A stretch of 64,000 bases of DNA from assembly GCA_023205875.1 (NCBI GenBank), contig CP060765.1:310001-374000 (forward strand). The letters run 5' to 3'. Origin of the DNA: Chloropicon primus (taxonomy: Eukaryota; Chlorophyta; Chloropicophyceae; Chloropicales; Chloropicaceae). A model generated the notes under the pieces. That model was not told the DNA's origin and searched no databases. It saw only the letters and a program-made list of their open reading frames with translations. Of this stretch, positions 48,234 to 57,758 are shown piece after piece. The position numbers and the translations under genes are program-made. The stretch's first letter is position 1; each line of letters starts with the position of its first letter.

Positions 48234-49754
48234 TTACAATCTTGATACCTTAATCTTGTCCCCAAGCAGGACAGTCCCGTTGAGCTCGCTTATAATCTTA
48301 CTTAAGTCCTCCTCGCTCCCCACCTCGGCAGTCGCCCTCTTTCCCCCGTCCTCGGCCCACGTCACGTTGACATGAACAACCGTCCCGGCCGGCCGCAAGT
48401 GATCTTTCACCTCCTGCCACCCTGCCCTTGGGTTGAGGTTCTCGATTTGGCACCTTGGGGCCTGCGGCCCTTTGCTCACTCTCCTTTCCCTCCACACGCC
48501 CTGCAAGTACCTGCTGCTGTTGTTGTTGTTGTCCAGAAACGCCCTGCACCTGATGGCCTTTCCGTACAGAAGGCTCCTGTCGATCTTCTCGATAGCCATT
48601 TTCGCCATGGCCGTGCTGGAGAGGGTCACCTTGGCCTGCTGGTAGTCATCCGTCTTGTGGAAGAAGATTTTGCTGAACTCGATGTTGGGCACCACCTGCA
48701 GAAAGTGGTTGTTCAGGTCCTCCAGCTCGATCTCCGGGTGGATGTAGTTCACGAAGACGGTGGGCGACAGGGGCTCCTTCTCCTGCATGTCCGAAGAGTG
48801 GTACGCCCGCACTTTCATCGCGGCGCCCCGGAGGATGGACTGGTTCAGCTCCTCGATTGCGTCTTGAGCCTCCTCCGGACTCCCGAACTCCACCACGGCC
48901 TGCCTGTGCATCCTCGTTTGGTCCCACAGCAAGTGCACGAAGAACACGTTCCCTGTCTGCTGGAAGTGCTCCTTCACGTCCTGCCACAGCAGCGACGGGT
49001 CCAGGAAGTCCACGAAGACCTTCTTCTCCACGTTCTTGTGCGCCACCGACTTCTTGTCCAGTTTGCTGAAGTTGTCCTCCCTGACCTTTATCTTCCTCCC
49101 CTGGAAGGTCGCGTCGTTCAGGTTCGCGATGGCGCTCCAAGCGTCCTCGGCCCTCGAGAACACGGCGGTGGCGAACCCTCTGGACTGCCTCGCTCCGTCC
49201 ACCAGGGTGTACTTGATCCTAACCGACTCCAGTTGACCCTCCCTTTCCAAAAATTCTTTCAAGTCGTCCTCGGTCGCCCCATAAGACAAGTTCGTCACGA
49301 ATATGCGCCTGTTGTTGCTGCTGTTCGCCTCCGCCCCCCTTGCACTCTCTGCCTTCAAGGACTCGACACCGACGCCCTCCTCGTCGACAAAAGCCGTGCT
49401 CTTGCCCCTCAGACCTTGGCCTAGGCAGTATCCACCCAAGCCCTTCCCTCCCAAGCCCCTCAGCCAGCTCCAAGTTGGGACAAGTCCTCCAACTGCTCTG
49501 GCCTCAGACGCGAAACCTCTCGGTGCCAACGCCCACCACTCCCTCGCCGCGCGAGTTCCGCCAGCAATCCGATGGTCACCCTTCCATGCCGCAGCCCTCG
49601 CTGGCCGCAAGGGCTTCACCTTCACCTCTCCGGTCAATGAAGAAAACCCTCGAGAGACTCGTGCCGAGGTGTTGGCCAACGAAGTTGCGTTGGCAAAACC
49701 TCGGCAAAACGCCGAGCACTTGATGTACCCATTCGCTGGCCATAATCCGACCAT
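48234..49754 (-). CDS. Organelle-targeted protein with four RRM domains
   Basis: A 506-residue RNA-binding protein. The first 130 residues are Ala/Arg/Gly-rich without acidic runs and look like a plastid or mitochondrial presequence. RRM1 is canonical: RIFVTNLSYGATEDDLKEFL (RNP2) and RGFATAVFSRAEDA (RNP1). RRM2 to RRM4 are more divergent: KVFVDFLDPSLLWQDVKEHF, TVFVNYIHPEIELEDLNNHF, and CQIENLNPRAGWQEVKDHL, whose NLNPRAGWQEVKD resembles the NLP..WQDLKD motif of splicing-factor RRMs. An Asn tract (about 48520-48535) lies before RRM4. It probably acts in organelle RNA processing or translation (inference). It converges with the upstream J/PARP/BRCT gene by only 22 bases between stops, so the transcripts likely overlap. 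Confidence 0.78.
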   Translation of the reverse strand: MVGLWPANGYIKCSAFCRGFANATSLANTSARVSRGFSSLTGEVKVKPLRPARAAAWKGDHRIAGGTRAAREWWALAPRGFASEARAVGGLVPTWSWLRGLGGKGLGGYCLGQGLRGKSTAFVDEEGVGVESLKAESARGAEANSSNNRRIFVTNLSYGATEDDLKEFLEREGQLESVRIKYTLVDGARQSRGFATAVFSRAEDAWSAIANLNDATFQGRKIKVREDNFSKLDKKSVAHKNVEKKVFVDFLDPSLLWQDVKEHFQQTGNVFFVHLLWDQTRMHRQAVVEFGSPEEAQDAIEELNQSILRGAAMKVRAYHSSDMQEKEPLSPTVFVNYIHPEIELEDLNNHFLQVVPNIEFSKIFFHKTDDYQQAKVTLSSTAMAKMAIEKIDRSLLYGKAIRCRAFLDNNNNSSRYLQGVWRERRVSKGPQAPRCQIENLNPRAGWQEVKDHLRPAGTVVHVNVTWAEDGGKRATAEVGSEEDLSKIISELNGTVLLGDKIKVSRL

Positions 49755-50024
49755 CTTGAATCCTCCCTTGCCGCCTTGACCTCCCTAGGGTCCTGCCCTC
49801 GATGAAAACACAAACACAATGGAGTCAGTCACCCGAGGCTGCAGATCTCTTTCTCGAGGGTCTCCCTTCCTCCACAGGACGCCAAATCTTTCAACCAAGA
49901 GCTCGTTGGAAAGCTCTTGACCCAAACCTAGCCACTGCGTCTTGCCCCCGTCCTCTCCGCAACGAACGCGTTCGCATTCTTCGGTCCAACTCTCTCACCT
50001 CTTCCGACGACGGCTCCTCAGCTT

Positions 50025-50056
<32 letters not shown>

Positions 50057-50269
50057 GAGGCCATAAATATCTCAGCAGCGGAGGTGTCCAAGGGCGGAGG
50101 GTCTCTGCCTTGTCGCACGACGGACGTCAAAAGGGGTTCAATCGATCGATCGACGACGACGAACGCGTTCGTTCGTTCCTTCCTTTCTTTCTGGAGGCTT
50201 CTGCTTCTTGGGCGAAGAGGTTGAGTGAGGTAGTGGGATCGATCCACGAGTTCCGAGTTCGAACGAGGA
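49755..50269. other. Divergent intergenic region, RRM protein / PHPT1
   Basis: This 515-base stretch contains bipartite element i, a GT/GA run (50024-50056) and a GATC/GAAC-rich segment with short palindromes (50139-50175). No exon is supported. Confidence 0.6.
49883..49924 (+). promoter_or_regulatory. Bipartite element, copy i (RRM protein)
   Basis: CAAATCTTTCAACCAAGAG starts at 49883 and GAAAGCTCTTGACCC at 49909, a spacing of 26. It aligns without gaps to copies a and b. The TTTG end lies 128 bases before the ATG at 49754. Confidence 0.65.
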
Positions 50270-51114
50270 ATGGAGGCCAAGTACGATGACGAGACAGGTG
50301 AGTTTCTTTTCGAACGAGTGGGGGAGGGTGGAGGGGTGTGGCATCGGATTCAGGGACGGACACGCGCATCCAAATGGTGATGACGATGTGCGTGCGTGTG
50401 CGTGTGTGTGTGTGTGTTTGGATTTCCCAGGCCACGAGCAATTACCTTCCGTCTTCCTCTTCGAAGGTCTTGGCTGTGTGTGGTGAGAGGGGAGAGGCCT
50501 CTCCTTCTCAGTGCTTTCTTCTTCCTTGGCCCTTGGCCTTGGATTGCGATTTTGGCGGACGACTTACCCAATATGCTCGCACTGTGTTTCATCTCCCTCC
50601 TGCTGCGCTGCTGCTGCTGCTGGGCTCTCCACTCTGCCACGTCGTCTGTGCTGCAGGCGTGCCGCTGAACGAGGCGGGTCGCCGGGTGGTGGAGAGGGCC
50701 ACGGCGAAGGGGTCTCTGGACGATGGAAATGCTGGACAGAAAGGATCCTCCGAGGTGCTGGACAAGATTCCAGCGGTAGAGATAGCAGAGGGGAAGTGGA
50801 AGTACGTTCAGATCGAGCTGACGGCTCCCGGGGAACCGCCCAAGCTCGTGGTTCGAAACACCGCGGGGCTCCCCTACCACCCGGACATGTACTATGCGGC
50901 GATGGACAAGCTCGAGAAGGAGGGGCTCGGCCAAGTGAAGGGTCGCGTCATTGGTGGCGGAAGGATAGAGTACTACCCGGAGCAAAAGACGGTGTCCATA
51001 TACGGCTATAGCAAAACGTTCGGAAGGGTCAAGGGCTGCAACCAGAAGTCTGCAGAGATCGTAGAGCTGGCTTACCCGGATCACAAAGTGAGTTGGAGCG
51101 ATGATGGGTACTAG
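50270..51114 (+). CDS. PHPT1: Phosphohistidine phosphatase (PHPT1 / Janus family), two exons
   Basis: A 161-residue protein of the Janus/ocnus family. Animal PHPT1 removes phosphate from phosphohistidine on proteins such as ATP-citrate lyase and ion channels. Exon 1 is only 28 bases (50270-50297, MEAKYDDET plus one base), and exon 2 is 50657-51114. The 359-base intron (GTGAGT to CTGCAG) is the longest in the window. The family core is intact: IPAVEIAEGKWKYVQIEL, PYHPDMYYAAM with the catalytic His near residue 84, IGGGRIEYYPEQKTVSIYGYSKTFG, and the typical ending YPDHKVSWSDDGY. The first 50 residues are an extension relative to the human protein (125 residues). It converges with Toc34 by 96 bases between stops. 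Confidence 0.88.
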
Positions 51115-51210
51115 CGCGCCAGAGGCAGGAGAGAGCAAAACCCCCACAATCATTCTTTTTATTTTTGATATTCCAAAAGATATACTACATTTCTCTCTCG
51201 CTCCGTCGCT

Positions 51211-52302
51211 TTACTTTCCTTCCTGTTTGAGCTTCTGCCTCCTCAAGTACTCCTTCTTTGCTTCCTTCATCTTGGAGATGTACTTCTCGTCCTTGTACTC
51301 CTTTTGCTTTGGACCCCACTCGTCGCCGTGGTAAATGTCCCACTTCTTGACGCACTTGTCAAACACAAAGTGCTTCAAAAGGAGCTGGGCGCCGAAGACA
51401 AGGGGGATCATCCACTTGTTCTTACTGTCCGGGCTCTTGCCCCTCGTGTCGTACTCGTACGGCTGGGCCTGAGTCGACAGCTCCACTATCTTCTGCAGCA
51501 GGTTTGGCAGGGCCACCGTGCCATCGGGGAGGACGCGCTCCGACGACCAATTCCTGGCGCACTTGGAGGAGTTCTCGATCACCGCGGACTCCAGCTTCGT
51601 TCCGGCGTACTTGGATATCGCGCCCTGCAGGCCCTCCACCCTCGATGCCACCATCTCTGCGTAGGTCTCCCCCTTCGGAGGCTCCAGCTCACCGTGCGTG
51701 AGAACGAGGAGCGCGTTCGACCACAGCTCCGCTCCGAGCAACCGGGACACCTCCTCGAAGACCTCCTTGTCGAGGGCAGACACGTCGTAGATGTCCAGCC
51801 TGTCCACGTAGAGCACCACGTCGATGGGCTGCTCCTTTGCGATGTCGGCGATGGTGTTCAAAGTCGCCTCGTGGATGCGGTCCCCTATCACCAACCCCGG
51901 CGTGTCGATGAGAGTGAGGGTGAACTCGCCCAGAGTTCTCGAAATCGCGGTCGGCTTGTCGATCGTGGACACCCCGTACGGGTTCACCTTCTGCTTCCTC
52001 TCGCCGATGACGTGGTTCACCGTCGAGCTCTTTCCCACGCCGTTCTTCCCCAGGAGCAAAACAGTCAGCTCGGTCCTGCCCTGGTCGAGCAGCTTGTTGA
52101 AGGTGGTCTGGAAGACGCCCTGCGTCGCCACAGGGAAGTGCTTGAACGTCGTCCACTCTCCCACATCCTGCTCAATGTCCGCGAGCAGAAGACCAGCACC
52201 AGTTTGACTCCTTCCGCTGCCTCCCTCCTCCTCGTACTCCTCAATCTCCTCTCCCTCTTCCACCCACTCCTCCTCGTTCTCCCCTTCCGTCCCGCGTCCC
52301 AT
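51211..52302 (-). CDS. TOC34: Plastid protein import GTPase Toc34
   Basis: A 363-residue outer-envelope receptor GTPase that recognises precursor transit peptides at the TOC complex. The GTPase domain starts about residue 70: G1 GKNGVGKSS, G2 region STIDKPTAISRTLG, G3 DTPGLVIGD, G4-like LTHGELEPP (the TxxD position is replaced, as in the Toc family), plus the Toc-specific VDRLDIYDVSALDKEVF. The C-terminal anchor is WMIPLVFGAQLLLKHFVF, followed by a lysine-rich tail toward the intermembrane space. The N-terminus (residues 1-45) is acidic, GEEIEEYEEEGG, like a short A-domain, which is longer than in land-plant Toc34. The start at 52302 is the first ATG; the frame opens earlier at GTG. Confidence 0.9.
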   Translation of the reverse strand: MGRGTEGENEEEWVEEGEEIEEYEEEGGSGRSQTGAGLLLADIEQDVGEWTTFKHFPVATQGVFQTTFNKLLDQGRTELTVLLLGKNGVGKSSTVNHVIGERKQKVNPYGVSTIDKPTAISRTLGEFTLTLIDTPGLVIGDRIHEATLNTIADIAKEQPIDVVLYVDRLDIYDVSALDKEVFEEVSRLLGAELWSNALLVLTHGELEPPKGETYAEMVASRVEGLQGAISKYAGTKLESAVIENSSKCARNWSSERVLPDGTVALPNLLQKIVELSTQAQPYEYDTRGKSPDSKNKWMIPLVFGAQLLLKHFVFDKCVKKWDIYHGDEWGPKQKEYKDEKYISKMKEAKKEYLRRQKLKQEGK

Positions 52303-52971
52303 CCTCCAACACGACCAACCCAAGCCCCCAGTCTCCGAGTCTTCGAGTCTTCGAACCCAGCTCACTCACTCACTCACCCACTCACTCACCCTCTCGCCTC
52401 ACTCGCTCTGCATTGCATCAGAGATTGATTGGGATGCAGAACAACAGCAACAAAAACTTTCTCAGTCAGTGAAACCATTCCTCCACCATTTCTTTCGAGG
52501 AAAGAATCGTACGAAAGAGAAACACACGGTACTTCCGTTCGTTCAGTCCGCATCGGTCGAAACCCCTCCAGACCGTCGTCCTGTCCACCGCAATCGATCA
52601 CTCACCTTCTCGTGTTCGACCTCGTCCTATCCTTATCCTTATTGCGGCGCCCGTCGGTTTTATGATGTACACAAAGTCGTCAAACAAGTGCAATCAAAAA
52701 TCAGGCTAGGGCCATCAACAGAGAGTGGAGAGGTGTGGGAGGGTGAGTGTTGCGGAGGGTGTGTGCGACGAGGACGACGAGAAGGACGAACGGAGGTGTG
52801 ATCAGTGGATTTATTGTCTTGTCCTCTTTCGAATGACCTATTGGTCGACGCACTGGGTGAAGATTGGAGGCACTGAACGACTTTTGTGCTCTTCTACAAA
52901 GCAAGTGGTGTGGTCACCATCATCAGGGGGAGAGAGAGTTTAGGGAGTGCGTGCGGCGAGATCTGGTTGCG
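52303..52971. other. Divergent intergenic region, Toc34 / possible microprotein
   Basis: This 669-base stretch begins with a CTCACT repeat (52359-52393, in the Toc34 leader). A weak GAAAG-type box near 52498 is not in the 26-base register. The remainder is unique and shows no exon. Confidence 0.5.
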
Positions 52972-53187
52972 ATGACGACGAGGACGACGGCAGAGGATGA
53001 GCGGAATGACAGAGTGCTCATCAGCATACTGACTGCTGGCATGCTCATCTTCCTGGTCTCGGAGGTGGTCAATTACATCAAGTCTAAGCGGAGTCTCAGG
53101 AACACTGTGGAGTCCTGCCGGGTGCCACCCGGCCAGGAGAACGGGAACGGGAGCGGGAGGGCGATCGAGTCAACCAAAGAGGACTAG
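52972..53187 (+). CDS. Possible one-TM microprotein
   Basis: A 71-residue open frame from an ATG at 52972. It has a charged N-terminus (TTRTTAEDERNDR), one hydrophobic helix (VLISILTAGMLIFLVSEVV), a basic stop-transfer segment (NYIKSKRSLRN) and a polar tail. It stands in a gap large enough for a gene, and its composition is unlike the simple-repeat frames nearby. An in-frame ATG at 52864 would lengthen it by 36 residues. No family is recognised. It may instead be a chance frame or the last exon of a longer gene. It converges with the MAP2K gene (114 bases between stops). Confidence 0.4.
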   Translation: MTTRTTAEDERNDRVLISILTAGMLIFLVSEVVNYIKSKRSLRNTVESCRVPPGQENGNGSGRAIESTKED

Positions 53188-53301
53188 CGTGGACTAGCAT
53201 AGCAAAAAATTGTTTCATAAAATTTATGTATATATATATAGAGAGAAAAATCTTTGGTGGTGGCCGCCTCACCTGTGAGCCTTGGACCTCCCACCGCGGC
53301 G

Positions 53302-54817
53302 CTAGGCCTCGTCCACGTCCATGGCGTCCTGCCCCCCCTCTTTCTTTATTAGGTCGCTCACCTTCACCTTCAGGTCCTTGTACTTGGTCAAGAAAGGGTG
53401 GTTGAGCAAGTCCTGGACTTTCGCCCTCTGCTCTGGCTGCTTGCACAGGCACCGGGCCACAAAGTCTCTGAACTCCGCAGAGAACTGGTTCGCGGGAAGC
53501 TCCGGGGGTGGGTTCTCCACAATGTAGTGCAGGAGGTCCCAAAAGCTGAGCTTCATCGGCTGCGACTCCTGCTCGCTACCTGGTTCAGTCGGGGGGTACG
53601 GGAACCTACCGAGGGCGCACTCCACGAGCGACAGGCCCAGGCTCCAGATGTCCGAGTCGTAGCCGTACTTCTGCCCCGAAATGCGTTCCGGAGACATGTA
53701 CGTTATCGTGCCGACCCAAGACACGCACTTCGAGACCGAGTTCGCGAGCTGCCCCGAGACACCAAAGTCCGTGATCTTCACCTCCCCGTTCTGGTTCAGG
53801 AGCAGATTGCTCGGCTTGATGTCCCTGTGCAATATCCTCCTCTCCTTGTGAAGGTAAAGAAGACCCAGAAGCACTTGTCGAGATATCTCCGCGAGGTACT
53901 TTTCCGGGATCTTTCCGTGGTCCATCAACACCTGAAGCAGTGAACCCCCGTCCATGTACTCCATCACAATCGTTATCGCACCCGAGTCATAGAAGGCCTG
54001 GTGGTACTTGATCACGTACTCGGAAGAAGCCTCGTACAGCGCCCTCAGCTCTTGATTAATCTGCTTCCTCACCTAGGGGTTGCGACGAGAGGAAGGGAGT
54101 GTGTCAGCACCCAAGCAAGGCGCAGAGGTTTTCAGGAACCCTGGCGGAAGTTTCAGGAACCCTAGCTTCAACCGCCCACACTCTCGACTACTCACCTGGT
54201 CTTCCACGTTGAGCTGAATGACTTTGAGAGCAAGAACATCTCCCGTGTGCTTGTGCTTCACTTTCCTCACGACTCCGCTGCTGCCGCAGCCCAAGACTCC
54301 AATCTGCTCGAGGTCGTCCAACGCCACATTGAAGCCGGTGTCCCCCCCCTCTTCCCCGCTCGCACTCGCCCTGTTGGTGAAGTTCACCCCACTGTTTCCT
54401 CGACAAAAGAGTCCTTCACCCTCGAGCTGCCCCTTGAGACTCTCCTGCGTCCCCACCCGACTGTGCGTCGAGCCCCGCGAAGACAAAGACCTCTCGAACT
54501 CCAGCTGGCTCTCCGAAAGCGACGGGAGGACCCCGGTCTGCTCCTTCTCCCTCGATATCACCAACCCACCTCTGCGATGATGACGATGATGACCGGTGAT
54601 GATGGTGATGATGGTGATGATGATTGTTGATGATACAATGGCGACGACAACGAGGAGTCAGCCTAACATGGAGGGAGGTTTCGTGCGGACGAATAGGAAC
54701 AACGTACCTGCTGATGGTGAGGTCACCTTCCGTGAACGTCCCGCTGTCCGACAGACTGAAAGCCTTCCTTTCCTGATGTGGCACAGTAAGTTGAGGAGGC
54801 TTGGGACGTCGAGACAT
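53302..54817 (-). CDS. MKK: MAP kinase kinase (MAP2K/MKK), three exons
   Basis: A dual-specificity kinase of 418 residues. Exons: 54817-54708, 54571-54196, 54072-53302; introns 136 and 123 bases, all GT-AG. The first two exons give a regulatory leader (MSRRPKPPQLTVPH, which holds a basic-then-hydrophobic MAPK-docking-like motif). The kinase domain starts with GVLGCGSSGVVRKVKH, then the VAIK-type ALKVIQLN (Lys near 152). Exon 3 has EYMDGGSL, HRDIKPSNLLL (near 242), DFGVSG (near 261) and the activation segment NSVSKCVSWVGTITYMSPERI, the plant-type MKK pattern with Ser/Thr sites. The C-terminal part ends in an acidic DVDEA. It fits plant MKK groups A/B, the middle tier of a MAPK cascade; the upstream signal is unknown. 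Confidence 0.9.
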
Positions 54818-54882
54818 GACGACGACGACGACGACGACGAGGAGGTGACGCAGCAACACAAAGACAACGACGAAGCCAACTT

Positions 54883-54926
<44 letters not shown>

Positions 54927-55566
54927 TCTGCTCCTTGCGACGGGAGAGCTCCCGGTCGACGTCCTGACCTCGACCAACGCCGCGCGAGGACAACAATGAG
55001 AGAAATCAAATCGATTGGGCTTGGCTTGTTGCTCTCCATGATTTCATCCAAGGCAAGGAACGCAACCTCATGGCCCCTAGCTTGCTTTGGGATGGAAGGG
55101 TGGGAGGCAAGGGTAGCATGGACAGGATCCAAAGGCTCCCTCTTGGTCGATCCTCTTCTCTCTTCCCTCTCTTGGTGCCATGGTGATGGATCGATTGGGC
55201 TTGGCTTGTTGCTCTCCATGATTTCATCCAAGGCAAGGAACGCAACCTCATGGCCCCTAGCTTGCTTTGGGATGGAAGGGTGGGAGGCAAGGGTAGCATG
55301 GACAGGATCCAAAGGCTCCCTCTTGGTCGACCCTCTTCTCTCTTCCCTCTCTTCTCTCTCTCTCTCTTGGTTATTGATCCGTGGGTTGGCCTCTTCCTCT
55401 TCCGTGACTGAGTTTGATTTTGAAGCGTAACGGGCGCGAGAGTCGAGTCGAGAGAGAGAGCGACCAAGGGAAGCGACGAGGACGGGACCTGACGCTGGAG
55501 GGAGAGCGACAGGCGGAAGCATCGTCGCCTCGGTGTTTCTAGAGGGCCCTCGCTCGCTCGCTCGCC
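54818..55566. other. Divergent intergenic region, MKK / single-domain cyclase
   Basis: This 749-base region holds a GAC array (54819-54842), CT and GT runs (54883-54929) and a near-perfect 180-base-period tandem duplication (55010-55353). Long frames on both strands run through the duplication only because the period is a multiple of three. Confidence 0.7.
55010..55353. repeat. Recent tandem duplication, 164-base copies, 180-base period
   Basis: Copies 55010-55173 and 55190-55353 differ at a single base (T at 55151, C at 55331). A 16-base spacer (GGTGCCATGGTGATGG) separates them. Such identity implies a recent event. It sits between the MKK leader and the cyclase leader. Confidence 0.95.
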
Positions 55567-57613
55567 ATGGTGCTCTTCACTCTTGGCGTGAGCCAGGGAG
55601 TCATGTGGTGGTGTCACAAGGAGAGGTACAGCTTCAAGGAGGAGTGTGAGAGGAGCGCGAACGGAGGGAAACTCAGGACGCCTGAACAGTATTACCTGCT
55701 GGGCTTCAAGGACAGGTATCTGGAGAGGGAGTACCTCACGGATTTGATGAGCGTGGAGAGGCGGAGCATCATCTTAGGGTACATCCTGGCCTGTGGCTTG
55801 GTCGCTTGCGGAATCTTCGCCTACGACGTGGCGGGCATCAACACGACGACGGAGGACGTTCTCATGAACCCCGAATCCAAAAGGGACTACGGCCACTCAG
55901 ACATCGACACGTTTCAAGCCATGCTCGATGTCGTGGTGACCCTGGGCTCGCTTCTCCTAGGGTTCCTGGTGACCCTTCTCATCTACTCTCTGGAGAGGCT
56001 CAAGGGCAGGCGCTTGGTCATCTTGTACGTCGCCGAACTGGTTTTCCTCATCTTCATCGCCATGATGGGCTGGGACTTTGCGAAGTTGAGCACGGGATCG
56101 CAAGAGATTGCGTTTCCCATCGGCGGGTGGGTCTACAACCTTGCGTTCTTCTATCTGCCCCCCTTTGTCGTGACCTTCTTCATGTCGCTGCCTTTCGCTC
56201 AAACCTTTTTCATCATCACCGCTGCGTGTTTGGTGTTTTTGGTGATCGTGCCAATCGATAAGAACTTGTACCACCAGCTGAGTTATGGGTACATCAGCGA
56301 GCTGTTCGCTCAAGTGCCGCGCTTGGATGAGGTGTGCAACGCCTCGCCGATCAACAGGTCTGCTTGCTTGGAAAGCACTGTCCTGCGGCTGATCCTGAGT
56401 ATTGTGGTTCTCCTCATCATCGCGTTGGGCATCGTGGTGGTGTCAAAGTTCAGGGACGAGCGCTCGCGGACTGCGTACATCAGCAAGAGGATCATTGCCG
56501 CCCAGAAGGAGCTCGTTTCGGAGCAGAAAAGGCACCAGGAAGAGATGCTGAAGAGGCAGAAGAAGCATCAGGAAGAGCTCATCCACTCGATCTTTCCCAA
56601 AGTCGTTGCAGAGGATCTCATCGCGAAGCAGTCCAGCACCTTCAGGGACATGTCCTCCATGGAGGAATCGATGGAAAACTCCTTGCGTTGTCTGACGATG
56701 AAGCGCGAGAGCGTGAGAGAGTCCACGACAGATTCTGACAGATCGAACAGCAGCTTCAAGAGATTCAAGACCGTCGCCAGAATGCACGAACAGGTCACCG
56801 TCATGTTCACCGACATTGTTGGGTTCACGGCGATGGCGCAGGAGTGCCAGCCCTACGAGGTCATGCACTTTTTGCACAACCTCTTCGTCTCCTTTGACGA
56901 GTTGGTCTCGACCGACTCTCAGCTATGGAAAGTGGAAACAATTGGCGATGCATTCATGGTCGCCAGTGGGTTGAACGCCGGGGAAATGAAGAACGACGAG
57001 GACGCCGAGTGCATCTATAACTCGAAAGATGGAGAGGTGGCCGTTGAACTCCACAGTAACAACACGGTGCACAACATGCGGCCCGAGGCATCCGCGGCGA
57101 CAAGCGACAGGTCGGTGTCTGGTCGCGACTCGTTGTCGTCCTACAGCTACATCTCGAGCGTGTGCGTCTCTAGCCCAACGTGGGAACAGATCGGTCCCGC
57201 TGCCCTTGCGGCCGTCCGCTTCGGCAAAGAGGCAATGGAAGAGGCAGCATTGCATGAGATGCCGAACGGGAAATCTTGCCAAGTGAGAGCCGGAATGCAC
57301 ACCGGCGATGTGTGCTCCGGCGTTGTGGGGAGCCGGATGCCGAGGTACTGCTTGTTCGGCGACACGGTGAATACCGCCAGTAGGATGGAGTCCACGAGCC
57401 TTCCTGGGAGAATGCAGATCTCTCAATCCACGTAAGTCCCTCCCACACTCCCACGCCCACGACTCCTTGTCCTCATCGCTGACTCTTCTCCTCCTTCTCC
57501 TCCGCAGGTACGAATACGTCGTCAACTTGTCGAAAGATTTCGAGTGGGAGAGAAGAGGCACCGTCGACATAAAAGGTAAAGGATCCCTTGAGACCTACTT
57601 CATGAAACTTTAA
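55567..57613 (+). CDS. Membrane guanylate cyclase-like protein with a single catalytic domain, two exons
   Basis: A 656-residue class III cyclase. Exon 1 is 55567-57431 and exon 2 is 57508-57613, with a 76-base intron (GTAAGT to CCGCAG), here close to the 3' end. About six hydrophobic helices occupy residues 60-300, including IILGYILACGLVACGIFAYDV and ILSIVVLLIIALGIVVV. A coiled coil with KRHQEEMLKRQKKHQEEL follows as the dimerisation linker. The catalytic domain has every key residue: VMFTDIVGFTAM (Asp near 414), WKVETIGDAFM (purine Glu, second Asp near 460) and YCLFGDTVNTASRMES (purine Cys, Asn, Arg). It should therefore work as a homodimer, and the Glu/Cys pair predicts GTP to cGMP. An inserted stretch of about 65 residues with acidic and Ser-rich sequence (57000-57160) lies inside the domain. 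Confidence 0.88.
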
Positions 57614-57758
57614 TCCATCATCCATCACCCAGCCCATCGCCCAGCCCTCATCTCCTCTCGGAGATTTGCTCTCGAGGAGCAGAGGAGCTGCCCATCAGGA
57701 TCAGCAGTCGAGCGCCGAAGAGAAAGGAGGAGGGCGCGCGTGAGACGAAGTCATCGCC

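Noticed and set aside
52490-52530. Possible further bipartite element upstream of Toc34
   Set aside because: It has GAAAG and CATTCC boxes, but the spacing is 24 and the inner box does not match.
54912-55430. 172-codon plus-strand frame with a repeated peptide
   Set aside because: The repeated peptide is simply the translated 180-base duplication; no start context or domain.
54416-55522. 368-codon minus-strand frame through the tandem duplication
   Set aside because: It stays open because 180 is a multiple of three. It continues into MKK sequence in the wrong frame and past the MKK exon 1 donor.
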